Of a DNA stretch of 64,000 nt, positions 42,326 to 54,700 are shown piece after piece. This stretch comes from Bacteroidales bacterium UBA3743 (GTDB lineage: Bacteria > Bacteroidota > Bacteroidia > Bacteroidales > Paludibacteraceae). The position numbers and the translations under genes were made by a program. The number at the start of each line of letters is the position of its first letter. The first letter of the stretch is position 1. The notes under the pieces were generated by a model. That model worked only from the letters and a program-made list of their open reading frames with translations. It was not told the DNA's origin and searched no databases. Location of the stretch: NCBI GenBank assembly GCA_002371265.1, contig DFGT01000039.1, positions 99,065-163,064 of the forward strand. Direction: 5' to 3'.

Positions 42326-44142
42326 TTTTTGTCTTTCTTTTGATCCTCCTTTTCTGGTAGTTCACATATGTCGCCGGGATAATGAGATATGCACTCGTAT
42401 CCCGGGAACGCTTCCTTCATATAGTTTGGCACTTCAGTGCAGCTGCCATGGCGGATTAGCCCCTCAACCAATTTTTCTGCTTTTTTGCCAAACGTGTCGA
42501 TATAGTAGCTTTTGTTGACCAACGCAAGGCCGTCTTTGAACGGATATGCGTGAGTGAAACTTGGAGATATCGCCTCTTTGAAATTATTGTCAAGGAATCC
42601 TACTTTGCCATCTTTCACAATACGTGCGAATCCACAGCTGTAAGGATTGATATAGTCGTATTGTGGCTCGACTATCTCTTTCCCCAATTTGTTGATCATT
42701 CCCCATTTGCCATCTTTTTTTACAATCGCCAAACCATTGTAGAACACATCGATGTATTCGTAGATCGGTTTCACGTACACTGTCTGACTGTCGGGTGTGA
42801 GAAGACCATATTTGTTGTTCTCCTCAAAATGGATCAGCTTCGTCTCGTCTTCAATCTTAACTGAAGGTTCATAGTAGACGGTGCTCTCCTCCTTTAATCC
42901 TCCTTTTATCAGAATGACGGAGTTCCTTTTTGTCTTGTCTGCATAAATTGAGTCGTATGCGCATTCCACGATAGGGTAGCCAGACAAATCGTATATGCCA
43001 AGTTTGCCATTCTTCTTCACCAGCAAAGCCTCTGTGCTGTTTTCAAAACACTTGATGGCGTCATATTTGCATGGAAGCACAGACTGTCCGAGCTCATCCA
43101 CCAAACCATAGAATGCTCCCGTCTTAACAAGAGCAATATGACCGAAGAAATATGACATGTCGTCGTAGCGGGCTGAAATGATAGTCTTGCCAAGATCATT
43201 TACCAAACCTTTTTTCCCGTTCAATACGAATATCACATAACCAGGACGGAATTTTAACAGGGTGTCGTATACGCAGTCGATCACATGTTTTCCGCTTTTG
43301 TTGATGAATCCGCATTTGCCACCTAATCTTGCGAATGCCAGATCCTTCATTACAGGACCGTCTTTGATTACAGATTCGTCAAAAGTTTCATTGAACGATG
43401 TCTCCATGCCGAAGAGTCCGATGGTGTCGTAGCGGCAATTCACGATTGGCTTGCCTAAACTGTTGATTAGTCCCCATTTGCCATCTCTCTTGACGCGAGA
43501 GTAGCCCTCTTCGTAGTAGTAGAGCTCCTCGTATTCGTGTGGGATAAGCTCCTCATTGTTGCAGTTCATCAATCCCCATTTGTCGTTATGACGAAGGCGG
43601 ACAGTGCCGTCGGGATAGTGCTGCATATATTCGTAGTTGTAAGGGAAGACGTCGGTGCCGTTCTTATAAAGGAAGTTCCATTTGCCTTTGTTGAGCACAC
43701 GTCTGTAATCATCGATCAAAGAGTCTGCATAGACATAATCTTTAGGTCGCAATCCATTACGTTGCTTTTCATTTGTGTTCAGTGCGTAGTTGACCTTTGT
43801 CGTCAGCGTCACGGTCTGGGCCTCTCCCTTGATCTTGATCGGCTCAAAATCAGGCATTGTCTCAAAAAGACTTCTCACCTCTCTGAGCAGTTGAGGATTA
43901 CATTTGCAAGAAGGCTTGATGTTAGAAATATGTCCGTCCTTGTTGACGGTGAAAGTGACAGTCACGTCGCCACCTTTAAGTGCGTTCGGACCGACAAGTT
44001 CGGATGGATATTGTTTTGCGGCTGCGACATATTTTTTGAATTCAGGATCGTCAACGCCCTTGAATCCTGTCGCCATAGAGCTGAATGAGATTGCAGTCAG
44101 CAAGGCTCCGGTTATGATATTTCTCAGTCTAAAGTTCATCAT
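42322..44142 (-). CDS. Exported WG-repeat protein with N-terminal TonB-C-like domain
   Basis: 606 residues. A signal peptide (ITGALLTAISFSSMATG) is followed at about 60-135 by a TonB C-terminal-like segment (VTVTFTVNKDGHISNIK, then DFEPIKIKGEAQTVTLTTKV). Then come about ten WG repeats: LRHNDKWGLMNCNNEELIP, VKRDGKWGLINSLGKPIV, ARLGGKCGFINKSGKHVID, KKNGKLGIYDLSGYPIVE, VKKDGKWGMINKLGKEIVE. WG repeats form beta-rich binding domains; the partner is unknown. Its ATG overlaps the apbE stop by 4 bp. Confidence 0.85.
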   Translation of the reverse strand: MMNFRLRNIITGALLTAISFSSMATGFKGVDDPEFKKYVAAAKQYPSELVGPNALKGGDVTVTFTVNKDGHISNIKPSCKCNPQLLREVRSLFETMPDFEPIKIKGEAQTVTLTTKVNYALNTNEKQRNGLRPKDYVYADSLIDDYRRVLNKGKWNFLYKNGTDVFPYNYEYMQHYPDGTVRLRHNDKWGLMNCNNEELIPHEYEELYYYEEGYSRVKRDGKWGLINSLGKPIVNCRYDTIGLFGMETSFNETFDESVIKDGPVMKDLAFARLGGKCGFINKSGKHVIDCVYDTLLKFRPGYVIFVLNGKKGLVNDLGKTIISARYDDMSYFFGHIALVKTGAFYGLVDELGQSVLPCKYDAIKCFENSTEALLVKKNGKLGIYDLSGYPIVECAYDSIYADKTKRNSVILIKGGLKEESTVYYEPSVKIEDETKLIHFEENNKYGLLTPDSQTVYVKPIYEYIDVFYNGLAIVKKDGKWGMINKLGKEIVEPQYDYINPYSCGFARIVKDGKVGFLDNNFKEAISPSFTHAYPFKDGLALVNKSYYIDTFGKKAEKLVEGLIRHGSCTEVPNYMKEAFPGYECISHYPGDICELPEKEDQKKDKK

Positions 44143-45233
44143 TGTTTGAATTTGAATCCGTTTGTGTGTTTCTCTAAATACTCACCGTTATTTCCGGCAT
44201 ATATGAAATAGCCCTCCACGTTGGGCAATGATTCGATAAGTGATAGTGCGGAATCTACTCCAATCACCATGCATGCTGTTGCCAAAGCGTCTGCTGTCAT
44301 GCAGTCGTCTGCGATGATCGAACTGCTCAGCAGAGTGTGGTTCACAGGTTTGCCCGAGCAAGGGTCTATTGTGTGGGCATATTTGGTGCCATTCTTATAG
44401 TAGTATTGCAGATAGTTGCCGCTTGTGGCCAAAGCCTTTCCGTCGAGCTGCACCACGCGTTGCAACTCGTTGGTGTGTTGCATTGTGCTGTCTTCAATCG
44501 GTTTGTTGATTCCGATGCTCCACACTTTTCCTTTGTCGTTCACTCCACTGCAGACAACCTCGCCTCCCACTTCCACCATGAAGTCGTTGATTCCGTTTTG
44601 GCGTAAGACGCGAGCCACCACGTCGGAACCGAACCCTTTTGCTATTGCCGACGCATCCAGTTTGATATTCGGATTCTCTTTCTTTATATATCCGACGGGA
44701 GAGAGACTCTCCTTCTTCCAGTCCACGTAGTCATACATACCTGGCTTGTTGTCTGAAACACGAAGATAGAGACTAACCTTCTTCCATCCCACGTAGTTTC
44801 TCAATTCAGCCAACACACTGTCGGGAGTGGAGCGGTCGGGATCGAATCCGAATCCGTATGCGTTCACAAGAGGAGCGACGGTGATGTCGAAAGCACCGTT
44901 GGTGATGGAAGATATCTCACAAGCCTTGTTGTAGACCTTGATGAACAGAGAGTCCTTATCAGTCAGAAACACCGAGTCGGAAGAAAGGTTGACGCGGGTG
45001 ATAGTGGATTGCTTGTTGAAAGTGGAGAGAGCGGTGTCGACGGCGGCAAGAGCTGCAAGGTATTCCGTCTTCACATCCTTTCCATTTGACGCATATTTGA
45101 TTTGATAGAAAGTGCCAAACACTCTGCCATTATCAGTGACATATTTTTTTGCAGACGGTTGGGTCGTAGACACACACGCCGACAACAGAAATGAATAAAT
45201 AAAAATTATGCAGTAGCGGAATAACGCTTTCAT
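44139..45233 (-). CDS. apbE: FAD:protein FMN transferase
   Basis: 364 residues. Lipobox LLSAC, so it is anchored facing the periplasm. ApbE attaches FMN to threonines of proteins such as NqrB/NqrC or RnfG. Signatures: GTFYQIKYA, VDTALSTFNKQSTITRVN, INDFMVEVGGEVVCSG, KLDASAIAKGFGSDVVAR and TSGNYLQYYYKNG, with the Mg-binding region near DDCMTADALATA. Its flavinylated targets are not encoded here. First gene of the apbE-WG-DEAD unit. Confidence 0.93.
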   Translation of the reverse strand: MKALFRYCIIFIYSFLLSACVSTTQPSAKKYVTDNGRVFGTFYQIKYASNGKDVKTEYLAALAAVDTALSTFNKQSTITRVNLSSDSVFLTDKDSLFIKVYNKACEISSITNGAFDITVAPLVNAYGFGFDPDRSTPDSVLAELRNYVGWKKVSLYLRVSDNKPGMYDYVDWKKESLSPVGYIKKENPNIKLDASAIAKGFGSDVVARVLRQNGINDFMVEVGGEVVCSGVNDKGKVWSIGINKPIEDSTMQHTNELQRVVQLDGKALATSGNYLQYYYKNGTKYAHTIDPCSGKPVNHTLLSSSIIADDCMTADALATACMVIGVDSALSLIESLPNVEGYFIYAGNNGEYLEKHTNGFKFKQ

Positions 45234-45269
45234 TTATACGATAATTATGCAGTTTAGTGATACACAAAT

Positions 45270-45301
45270 GCAAAAATAATCAACTTTTTTTATTTCACAA
45301 A
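45270..45301 (-). promoter_or_regulatory. Promoter of apbE operon
   Basis: Minus strand TTTG (45301-45298), 19-bp gap, TATTTTTGC (45278-45270), 37 bp before the ATG. Confidence 0.75.
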
Positions 45302-45336
45302 AACATGTAGTATTTATCAGGGATGGGTTGATGGTT

Positions 45337-45425
45337 GATGGTTCACACCCAACCCTGTGTTGTGTCGCACCTACGGGATTGGGTTTACACCTAATCCTAT
45401 GATATGTCGCACCTACGGTGCTGTT
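45337..45425. repeat. ATGTCGCACCTACGG repeat
   Basis: Two adjacent units (TGTGTCGCACCTACGGGATTG and ATATGTCGCACCTACGGTG) with an inner CACCCAACCCTGTG / CACCTAATCCTATG pair. The word is shared with 23518-23690. Confidence 0.6.
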
Positions 45426-45496
45426 TTTTTTAACATTTTTTAATTCTTTTCATAAGAAAATGTGTTGTAAATCATTTTTTAATAACATTTAATTCT

Positions 45497-45504
45497 TATT
45501 TTTG
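45497..45504 (+). promoter_or_regulatory. Promoter -7 box of the giant surface protein gene
   Basis: TATTTTTG at 45497-45504; the nearest TTG is 29 bp upstream, wider than normal. Implies a leader of about 190 bases, in which I see no other signal. Confidence 0.4.
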
Positions 45505-45702
45505 CGGAGTTTGTCCAGGAATATGAATGCCTTAAAGAAATTTTTTGGATTAAATGCTTGATATATAGAATGATAGGTGATGCAGAAGTGTCTTCTTTAT
45601 TGTGTAGTATAAGCATTATGTGAAAAAGAGTATTTTATTTTCTGGAATATTTTAATGGTTTGTAGAATAATTTAAGAATAATACGAGAATAATTTATATA
45701 CG

Positions 45703-48700
45703 ATGAAAAGAATATTTTCTTTTATATTGGCTTTGATGGCTGTGCAGATGATGTGGGCAGCCCAAATTACTGTTACAAACACATCTGACGATGTTGAGGA
45801 AGAAGGCTCTTTGCGATGGGCATGTGCAACTGCTACAGCAGAAGATACGATAGTATTTAAGTTTAGTACAAAAGGAGATAAAACAATACATATATCATCT
45901 TATCTTACTACAAATGCCTCTATTGATGGATCAACTTGGGCTGATTCAATCATAATTGAAGGAACAAATAAAAAGGCTAATAATTCAGATGATGGCTTTC
46001 GGGTTGTAGGTGCATTCGTTAAAAAAATTGTTGTGAAGAATTGCTATGCTGGATTCCATGTGTTGACTAGTACTGCAAAGAGCAATGCGTTCTACGATTG
46101 TATAGCAAGTAATTGTAGAATAGGATTTTATTGTGAAAATTCAAGTGATGTGTCTATTATACGTTGTAAATCATTAAATAATGATAATTATGGAATAACC
46201 AGTGGTTCCAGGGTTTTAGATGCAATAGAAGATTGTGATATTATAGGAAATAAGAAAGCAGGAATTTATGGTCAAGCAAAAAATATAACAGGATGTCGAA
46301 TTTATAATAATGACGTTGGTATAGATGTTGTATATAATTCAGATTTGATCGATGACTGCGTTATTTCTGGAAATACAACTTATGGCATTCATGTGTCTGG
46401 CAAAGTAAAAAAAATCTCTAATAATGTTATTGGATTGACGGAAGATCAAAAAGATGTATATTCCAATGACAATGGAATATATATTCAAGGAAGTGGTGTT
46501 GACATTTTATCAGGTAATGTTATATCTGGAAATCTAAAAGACGGAATTAATAGCTCTCTTAAAGGTTCGGATATTGGTGTGTTTATGGGAAATTATATAG
46601 GCACCAATAAGTATTTTGTGAGTGATCCTAAATTTGGAAATGGTGCTAATGGATATTACCCAAGTTCGTCATCCAGCTATCCTAAATTTTCTAGAAATTA
46701 TTTTGGGAATAATGCGGAAAATGGAATAAAAGGATCTTTTAGCGGGACTATTAGTTTTGAAGATTGCTATTTTGGTATCACTCCAGATGGTGATCCTATG
46801 CCTAATAGAATAGATGGTTTAAATGTGGGATCATCGAATATGACATTTAAAAACTGTCATGTGGGATATAATGAAGGATCTGGTATTAATGTGACAAGAG
46901 GAACCGTAACCGTAAATGGTGGTGAATTTATTGGTAATAAAGAAATGGGACTTAGTCTATTATCCGGTAATCCAAATTTTACGGTTGAAGATGCGATTTT
47001 CGATTCAAATGGCAATTCTGCTATTTCTTTTGATAATAAAGGATATTTGACGTCTTCATTAATTTCGAATACCAAATTCCTACGTACGAACAAAGCATAT
47101 CCTGCATATAGCACTACCAATCCATATCCTGTGCCTGAATTCACGTCATGTAAGATGACAGAAAAGACAATAGAGATTGTTGGTAAGGTGGATACAGAGG
47201 AAGAGGTAAAAATTGAATTGTTCTATACATCTCAAGGAGAGCAGACTGCGGAGAAACTTGTTTATTCATCTACAGAAACCGACGGTACGTTCTCTATCTC
47301 ATTGGACAGATCAGAATTTGCGGGAAAAAGTATTATAGGCTTTACAGCAACTGCGACCTATGGAGGCAAATATACTTCTCCTTTATCGGATGTTGTTTAT
47401 CCGGAGTTGGGAAAAGTTGATCTGACTCGTACTGAATTTTATGTCAAGATTGATGGATATGGAGATGGATCAACGTGGGAGAAAGCTATGAGTCCACAAA
47501 CATTCGCCTACTATTTGCCACAGGCGAAAGATGGTTCTACTTTCCATGTGGCGGAAGGTACGTATTATCCGATGTATGATAGTAATTTGAAACAAGCTAA
47601 TGACCCCTATGCACAATATACGATAAAAAGCGACGTGACAATCAAGGGTGGATATCCTGCAAATGCGACAAAAGGTGCAAAGAGTGATCCTAAAGAATAT
47701 AAGACCATATTTAGTGGTGACTATGAAAATGATGATGAAGTAAGTTTCGTTAAAGAAACAGATGGCAGTTATTCTCTTACGCATAAAAATTATGAGGATA
47801 ATGCAGCATATTTGTTCTTTATTATTGCTTCTAAAGAAACAAATATAGTATTTGATGGCGTAGCCATTTCTAATACTTCTTATGGAATTTATCCTGTTTA
47901 TAAAACTTCTCCTGTTGATCTGAATGTGAACATTAATAATGTTTCGTTTGAAAACATTTCTGGCTATGCTGCTTATTGTTCAACTAATCAAGTTTACCTA
48001 GATATCAATCATTCTTCTTTTAAGCATAATAATAATTGTATTTTTGTATATACTAATATAAATGTTAGGAATACAACATTCGAGGAAAATGGAGGTGACG
48101 TTTTAATTAATGTTTCTACTCTCTCTGACCTTATTAGTACAATAGATTCTGTTTCATTTGTTAGAAATACAGGTAATAATTTAATATACAGTTGTTTGGA
48201 GGTTAGAAATTCAATTTTTGATTCTAATATAATAACGAAAACTGGAGGAAATTCAGATTTAATTACTGGAATCAATAATAGAATGAGCATTATAAACACT
48301 AAATTCAAAAATAATCAATCTCAGTCTAATCTAATTTTTGGAAATGAGGTTGTTGTTTCTAATTGTTCGTTTGTGGACAATATAAGCTATCAGATTGTCA
48401 TTTCTGAGAATTTGTCTGTAAGTAATTCTTATGTTTACAACCATCAGGGATCCTCAGCTTTCTATTCTTACGATCAACTCACGCTTCTTTCTGATACAAT
48501 AGAGTCGTGTAAGTTAGAATCTCGTATGATTCAATCTGGTAATTGTCGCATTGATAGTTGTTTGATAAAAAATAATGATTCGTATTTGTTTTATCAAAGT
48601 GGAAATCTAGATTTGTTAAATACTGAGATTACAGGCAATTACAAGACCGATATGGATAAAAGTATGTCTGTTATAGATCTATACGGTGATGAAGAAGATG

Positions 48701-51700
48701 TAGTAAATATTTATAATACCATATTTGAAGACAACAAATATAAGGATTGTGTGTTCTTGAAAAATGAAGTGCCTTATATTGGTTTTAAGCAATGTGTAAT
48801 AGAATCAAATGAAGTGTCTGAAATCTTCAATTCTGCTCAATTGTCTGACCCTTATGCAATGAGATATAAATTAAATATTGAAGAATCTACCTTTGGAGAC
48901 AACAAAACAGCATATTCTGTTATTCATTTGGGTACAATGAATGATTTGTATTCTGTTAATTCCACTTATGTTAATAATACTACTGATATAGCAGTGCTTT
49001 ATGGTGTGTATACAAATTGTGAGTTATATAATAATACAATACTTTCAAATGATGTAAGAGATAATCATTCTGTGTACTTAGGAGGAAGTGCCGATTTGAA
49101 AATGAGTGGAAATATCATTGAAAGTATAGAATTAGGTGGATATAGTGATTTGGTTACCTCACAGAATAATGTCTTTATATGTGATCTCTCTTCGAGAGGC
49201 AGTGAAAAAGCGTGGACGAATGAAGAGAATACAATCTCTTTAAAAGCATCTGATTGCTCTAAATTGTTTGATGGAGAATATGATTCTAAAAACGATAAAT
49301 TTGAAGCTTCTTTGAAAGACAACGGTGGCTTCACACCAACCGTCGCTCTTAAATCAGACAAACTTTCGGACGGTAAATCCATCCGTTTTCCACGTCTTGA
49401 TGATGTGCTTACTGACCAGCGTGGAGTGTCTCGTCTTCCTGAGACTTGTATGGGAGCATACGAGATCGGCTGTGGTTCGGATACCACTAATGCTATCGAT
49501 ACGATTGTGGTAGGCTCAAAATTTGTGGATGGCAAGGTGTATGGTAAGTTGGGAATCTACGAGAAAATCCTTAGCAACCATAAATCAAAAATTGGATGCG
49601 ACAGCGTCGTCAACCACACGTTGTATGTCGTTCCAGATCCAAAGATCAAGGAATACTATGTGAAGACAAGCAAGAAGGGAAAGGGTGACGGTAGCAGCTG
49701 GGATGACGCCATGGATCCTAAGACTTTCGCATTCGTGTTTGAAAACCTTAAGACTGAAGGCGTGACATTCTATATTGCGGAAGGAAAATACTATGCCGTA
49801 TACGACGGATGGGGCAAGGAAACCAATAATAAAAATGCTCATTGGAGCTCTAAGCATGGAGCGAATATCTATGGTGGCTACGATTCGTTGTCGACAGGAA
49901 ACGCTTCCACAACAAAGGCAAATCCGGCATTGTACAGGACCATAATGACTGGTGATTTCAAAAATGACGACAATGTGAAGCTGGATGGAGACTGCGGTTA
50001 CACTTTTGAGAACTTCTCAGACAACATGAATTCATCGATGATCTCGATGGAAGTGCACGGCGATGTGCATATCAGCGGTGTCGAGCTAACAGGCATGACT
50101 TTTTCGCATGGAACATCACCTGCCCTTATCCGTTTGATCGCAAAATCGGGAACTGAATATAGCGCTACAATTGATCATTGTAAGTTGAGTGTTGCGGATA
50201 AGGGTATAGAGGCGAACTATATCCGCAATCTGATAGTGGACCATTGTGAGGTAGACTATGTTAAAAATTCAGCCGTATATTCGAATGGAGATTGTAAAGT
50301 GACCAATTCGACTTTCAACCACACTGCTGGAATTAATTATGATGGCAATAATTCCAATTTGGTTGTAGAAAATTCAACGTTTGTCAAGAACCGTTCGGAT
50401 ATACAGTTATACATTTATGGTACAGAACTTTCTGCGAGTGCCCAGATTAATAACAACACATTCATATCATGCGAAGGAGGATCGTATCTTTCTATTTATG
50501 ACAATGTGTCGGCATCGTTGTCCGGAAACATTTTTGCAGGATCCGAAATCAATATCTACAAAAGAGATGGCGAGGCAAAGCAACAGACATTTGCCAACAA
50601 CGTGATAGCATGTAAGACATTTGAATTGGGTGAGTCAGGCGTAGAAAAAGACAATATAAAGGTTGCGGATATCACAGCACTATACAAGATTCTAGAAGGA
50701 ACGTATTCAGAGTCTGACGGTATCTTCACACCTGCGTTGACATACAAGGGAGCGGAGACCCGTACGGTGGCATTGCTGGAAGAAACTCTTTCAGATGGTA
50801 CTCCTGTCCGTTTCCCACGTCTTAAAAATGTGCTAACAGACCAGCGTGGAGTGTCTCGTCTAGAGAAGACATGTATGGGAGCATACGAGATCGGCTGTGG
50901 TTCAGACACTACGTACTCTACTGACACAATCAATGTCGGAACAAAAATCTATGGACAGACATTCACAAAGGTGGGAGTGCACGACAGCATCTTTGAAACT
51001 CTTCAAACCGCAATGGGCTGCGACAGTGTTGTTATGCATAAGGTAGTGGTTAAACCGGATCCAACGAAGTTGAACTATTATGTGAAGATGGATAAGGAGA
51101 ATGATGGCGACGGTAGAGACTGGGATAATGCTATGAGTGGTGAAGACTTTGCCACATATTTGCCTTTGGCTCCTGACGGTGCTACTTTCTATGTGGCGGA
51201 AGGTACTTATAAGCCTGTTTATGATGTGAATATGAATATTCCATCGGATTTATCTGATTTATGTTATGCAATCAATAGCAGTGTTACCATCCGAGGAGGT
51301 TATCCTGCAGATGCAAAAGGAAAAGATGTGCCAAGTGAGCCTGACAAATACAGAACGATATTTAGTGGAGATTTGGGTGATAATTTTAATACTGGTATTC
51401 AGACATTATTCTTGACTGCAAAAGAAAAGCTTTTTAGTATTTATGGATTGAATTTTGTTAAAACAAAAGATGTTTCTTCTTCAAGTGCTGCGATCATTTC
51501 TAATGGTAATTTTATTGTTAATCAATGTGTTTTTGATTCTTGCTTTTGTGCTATTTTGTTGAAAAATAGTTCGTCTGCATTTATTGATTCATGTTTATTT
51601 ACTAAATCTTGGGCACCCTCAATTAATGTTAGTGAAGAAGCCTCTTTGACCGTTTCTAATTCAAAATTTGAAGATAATGTTTTATTTTCTCCTTCTAGAA

Positions 51701-54700
51701 CTCCAGTTTATTGTGGAGCTGCTATTTATTCGCAAGGTATTATAAATGTAGATAAGTGTATTTTTGAGAATAATAAAGTAGGGATGAATGGATATTCTAC
51801 TTCAGGAGGAGGTGCAATTGCTATTGTTACAAATAAAAATAATAGTCATATAAAACATTCTTATTTCAAAAATAATTCGGCGACTCATGGTGGCTCTATT
51901 TATTTATTAAATGGGGATAGTATTTCTATTGATGGATGTACATTTGTTGATAATTATACATTATTGGGTCTAGGTAATGCTATATATTCAACCGCACGTG
52001 GAAATAACACTTTGTATAAATGTTTGTCGAATAATACGTTTTACAAAAATGATGATCGGGAGTATTTTAGCAGTACGAATGTGATTGATGGAAATGATAT
52101 TACGCATGTGGTAAATAATACATTTGTTAATAATCATGTGCCATGTTTCAATTTGGGGAAAACTTTGATTGAAGGAAATATTATTGTTTCTGATACGACT
52201 ATTGGACGCTATTTGGGTGTATTGGGTGAATCAAATTTAGTTTCTGACAACATTTCTGTTGATGGTGTTATATCAGTGCCTATTAGTGAATTTGGGGTCA
52301 TCTTGGATGGTGTTTATGATTTAAACAATAATACGTTTATTCCTACTCTTGCTGACAACGGTGGTTTCACACCAACTGTTGCTCTAAAATCAGACAAACT
52401 TTCAGACGGTAAATCTATCCGATTCCCACGTCTTGAAAATGTACTTACCGACCAGCGTGGAGTGGAGCGTCTGGATTCAACTTGTATGGGAGCATACGAA
52501 CTTGGATGTGTAAACGACACTACGTTCACTACTGATACAATTTATGTCGGAGATAAAATCTTGGGCCAGACATTCACAAAAGTTGGAGTGCACGACAGTA
52601 TATTTGAGACACTTAAGAGCTCGTTAGACTGCGACAGTGTTGTGATGCATAGAGTAGTGGTTAAGCCAGATCCGAAGACTTTCAACTATTATGTGAAGAT
52701 GGATAAAGAAGGTAGGGGTGACGGTAGTGATTGGGACAATGCTATGGATAGCACTGATTTCGCCACATATTTGCCTTTGGCTCCAGACGGTGCTACATTC
52801 TATGTGGCGGCGGGTACGTATAAGCCAGTATTTGACATAAATGGAAATGTTTCTGATTATCCTCTTTATAATATAAATAGTAGTGTTTCAATTTATGGAG
52901 GTTATCCGGCGAATGCAACTGGAAAAGAAGTTCCAAGTGAACCTGACAAATATAAAACGGTTTTGGGTTATGATGTAAACTGCTCTTTTGCTTTGTTCTA
53001 CTCGGAAAAGAACGAATTGCTAAGTTTTGTTTTGGATGGTGTTTATGTAAATGATTACTGTTCATATGTGATAAAAATGCCTTCTGTAGATCTCACTTTA
53101 AGAAATTCTTATTTTGAAGGAAATAGTAATTTTTGTGATGTCTCAAATGAAGGAAGTTTGAATGTTGTCAATACAGAATTTAGCAAAACACAGTATACAT
53201 TATTTTCTATGTATGGAACGAAATCCGTATATATGGAAGATGTTAAGTTTGTTGAAAATATACCTTCTTCTTATTTTTATGGAGATGGTTATGATGTGAA
53301 TTTAAAGTCGGTTAGTGCGACAAGCAATAATGGATATTACTATTTCTTGGGATCAAAGAAATTGCTGGTTGAGAATTCAGAGTTTACAAAGAACAGTACA
53401 GGTAGTTATTTGTTAACAACTTCAGGAACTGTTGACATTCAGAACTCTTTGTTTGACCAAAATGAAGGTTCAATGTTGGTTAATTCAGATTTGAGTTATG
53501 AGGATAGTTATATAAATATATCAAAATCGAAGTTCTCTAATAATACAACATCATCTCCTGTTATTTATGGAGCTAGATCTTCTATTAATTGTACACTTAC
53601 AGAGTCGGAATTCTCTAATAATAATTGCTACGATTTGCTATTTTTAATTGGATCTGATTATCTTACTATAAATGATTGTGAGTTCTTGTCTAATAACTGT
53701 GAAAAAAGTAATTCTAATTGGACTGACGATCCATTTATGATACAAATCAGAGCATCGGTCAAAAAAATCCAAATTGAACGCAACAAAATCATAGATAATA
53801 AATCACTTAATAGTTTGGTAAGATGTAATTGTGATACTCTTATCTTTAAGGATTGCTTTTTAGATAAAAATAACACTGATTCTCGAGAATTGCTAAATTT
53901 TATTATATGTACAAATTCTCAAAATACAGATAAAAATGTCGCTTTTGTAGAAAGGAATACCTTCTCGAATAATAAATGTTTTTATTTGATGTTCTTGTTT
54001 AATAGTTCGCATGATGTTTATTTGAGAAATAATACTATAGTTTCAAATGAATGTGGTTCTGAAATCTGGTATCCAAAGTATTCAGATGTATATTTGGAGA
54101 ACAATACAATCGTGGGAAACAAGTGTAAGTCTGTTTCTGAACATGATTTCCTATATAAATCAATGGTAGGAAACTTTATATTCGGAAACCAATATGAAAA
54201 ACTGTATCGTATTACTGCTCGAGATATTGAAGGAGAACCTTTGTACAATGTAATGCCTCTAACAATAGATAATCTTTCGATAAAGGTTCCGAACTCAACC
54301 AATATTGTTTCAGAATATTATATAGAAAAACTTTTAAAGGAATTGGAGGATTATCCGGAATCTGATGACATATCAAATGTCAAGGATTTGTCTGTTGAAA
54401 TATCTTCTGTGTTGGAAGGTACTTATGATCCAACAACCGGTCTCTTCACTCCAGTGCTTGCTTACAACGGTGGCTTCACACCGACCGTCGCACTAAAATC
54501 AGACAAACTTTCAGACGGTACATCTATCCGATTCCCACGTCTTGAGAATGTGCTTACAGACCAGCGTGGTGTGGAGCGTCTGGATGAGACATGTATGGGT
54601 GCATACGAAATAAGATGTACTCCTATTATAACTGAGTTGAAGGATACTGTAATGGTGGGCGACTCTTATACTTTCATTGATAAGAATCTGGATGATGTCT

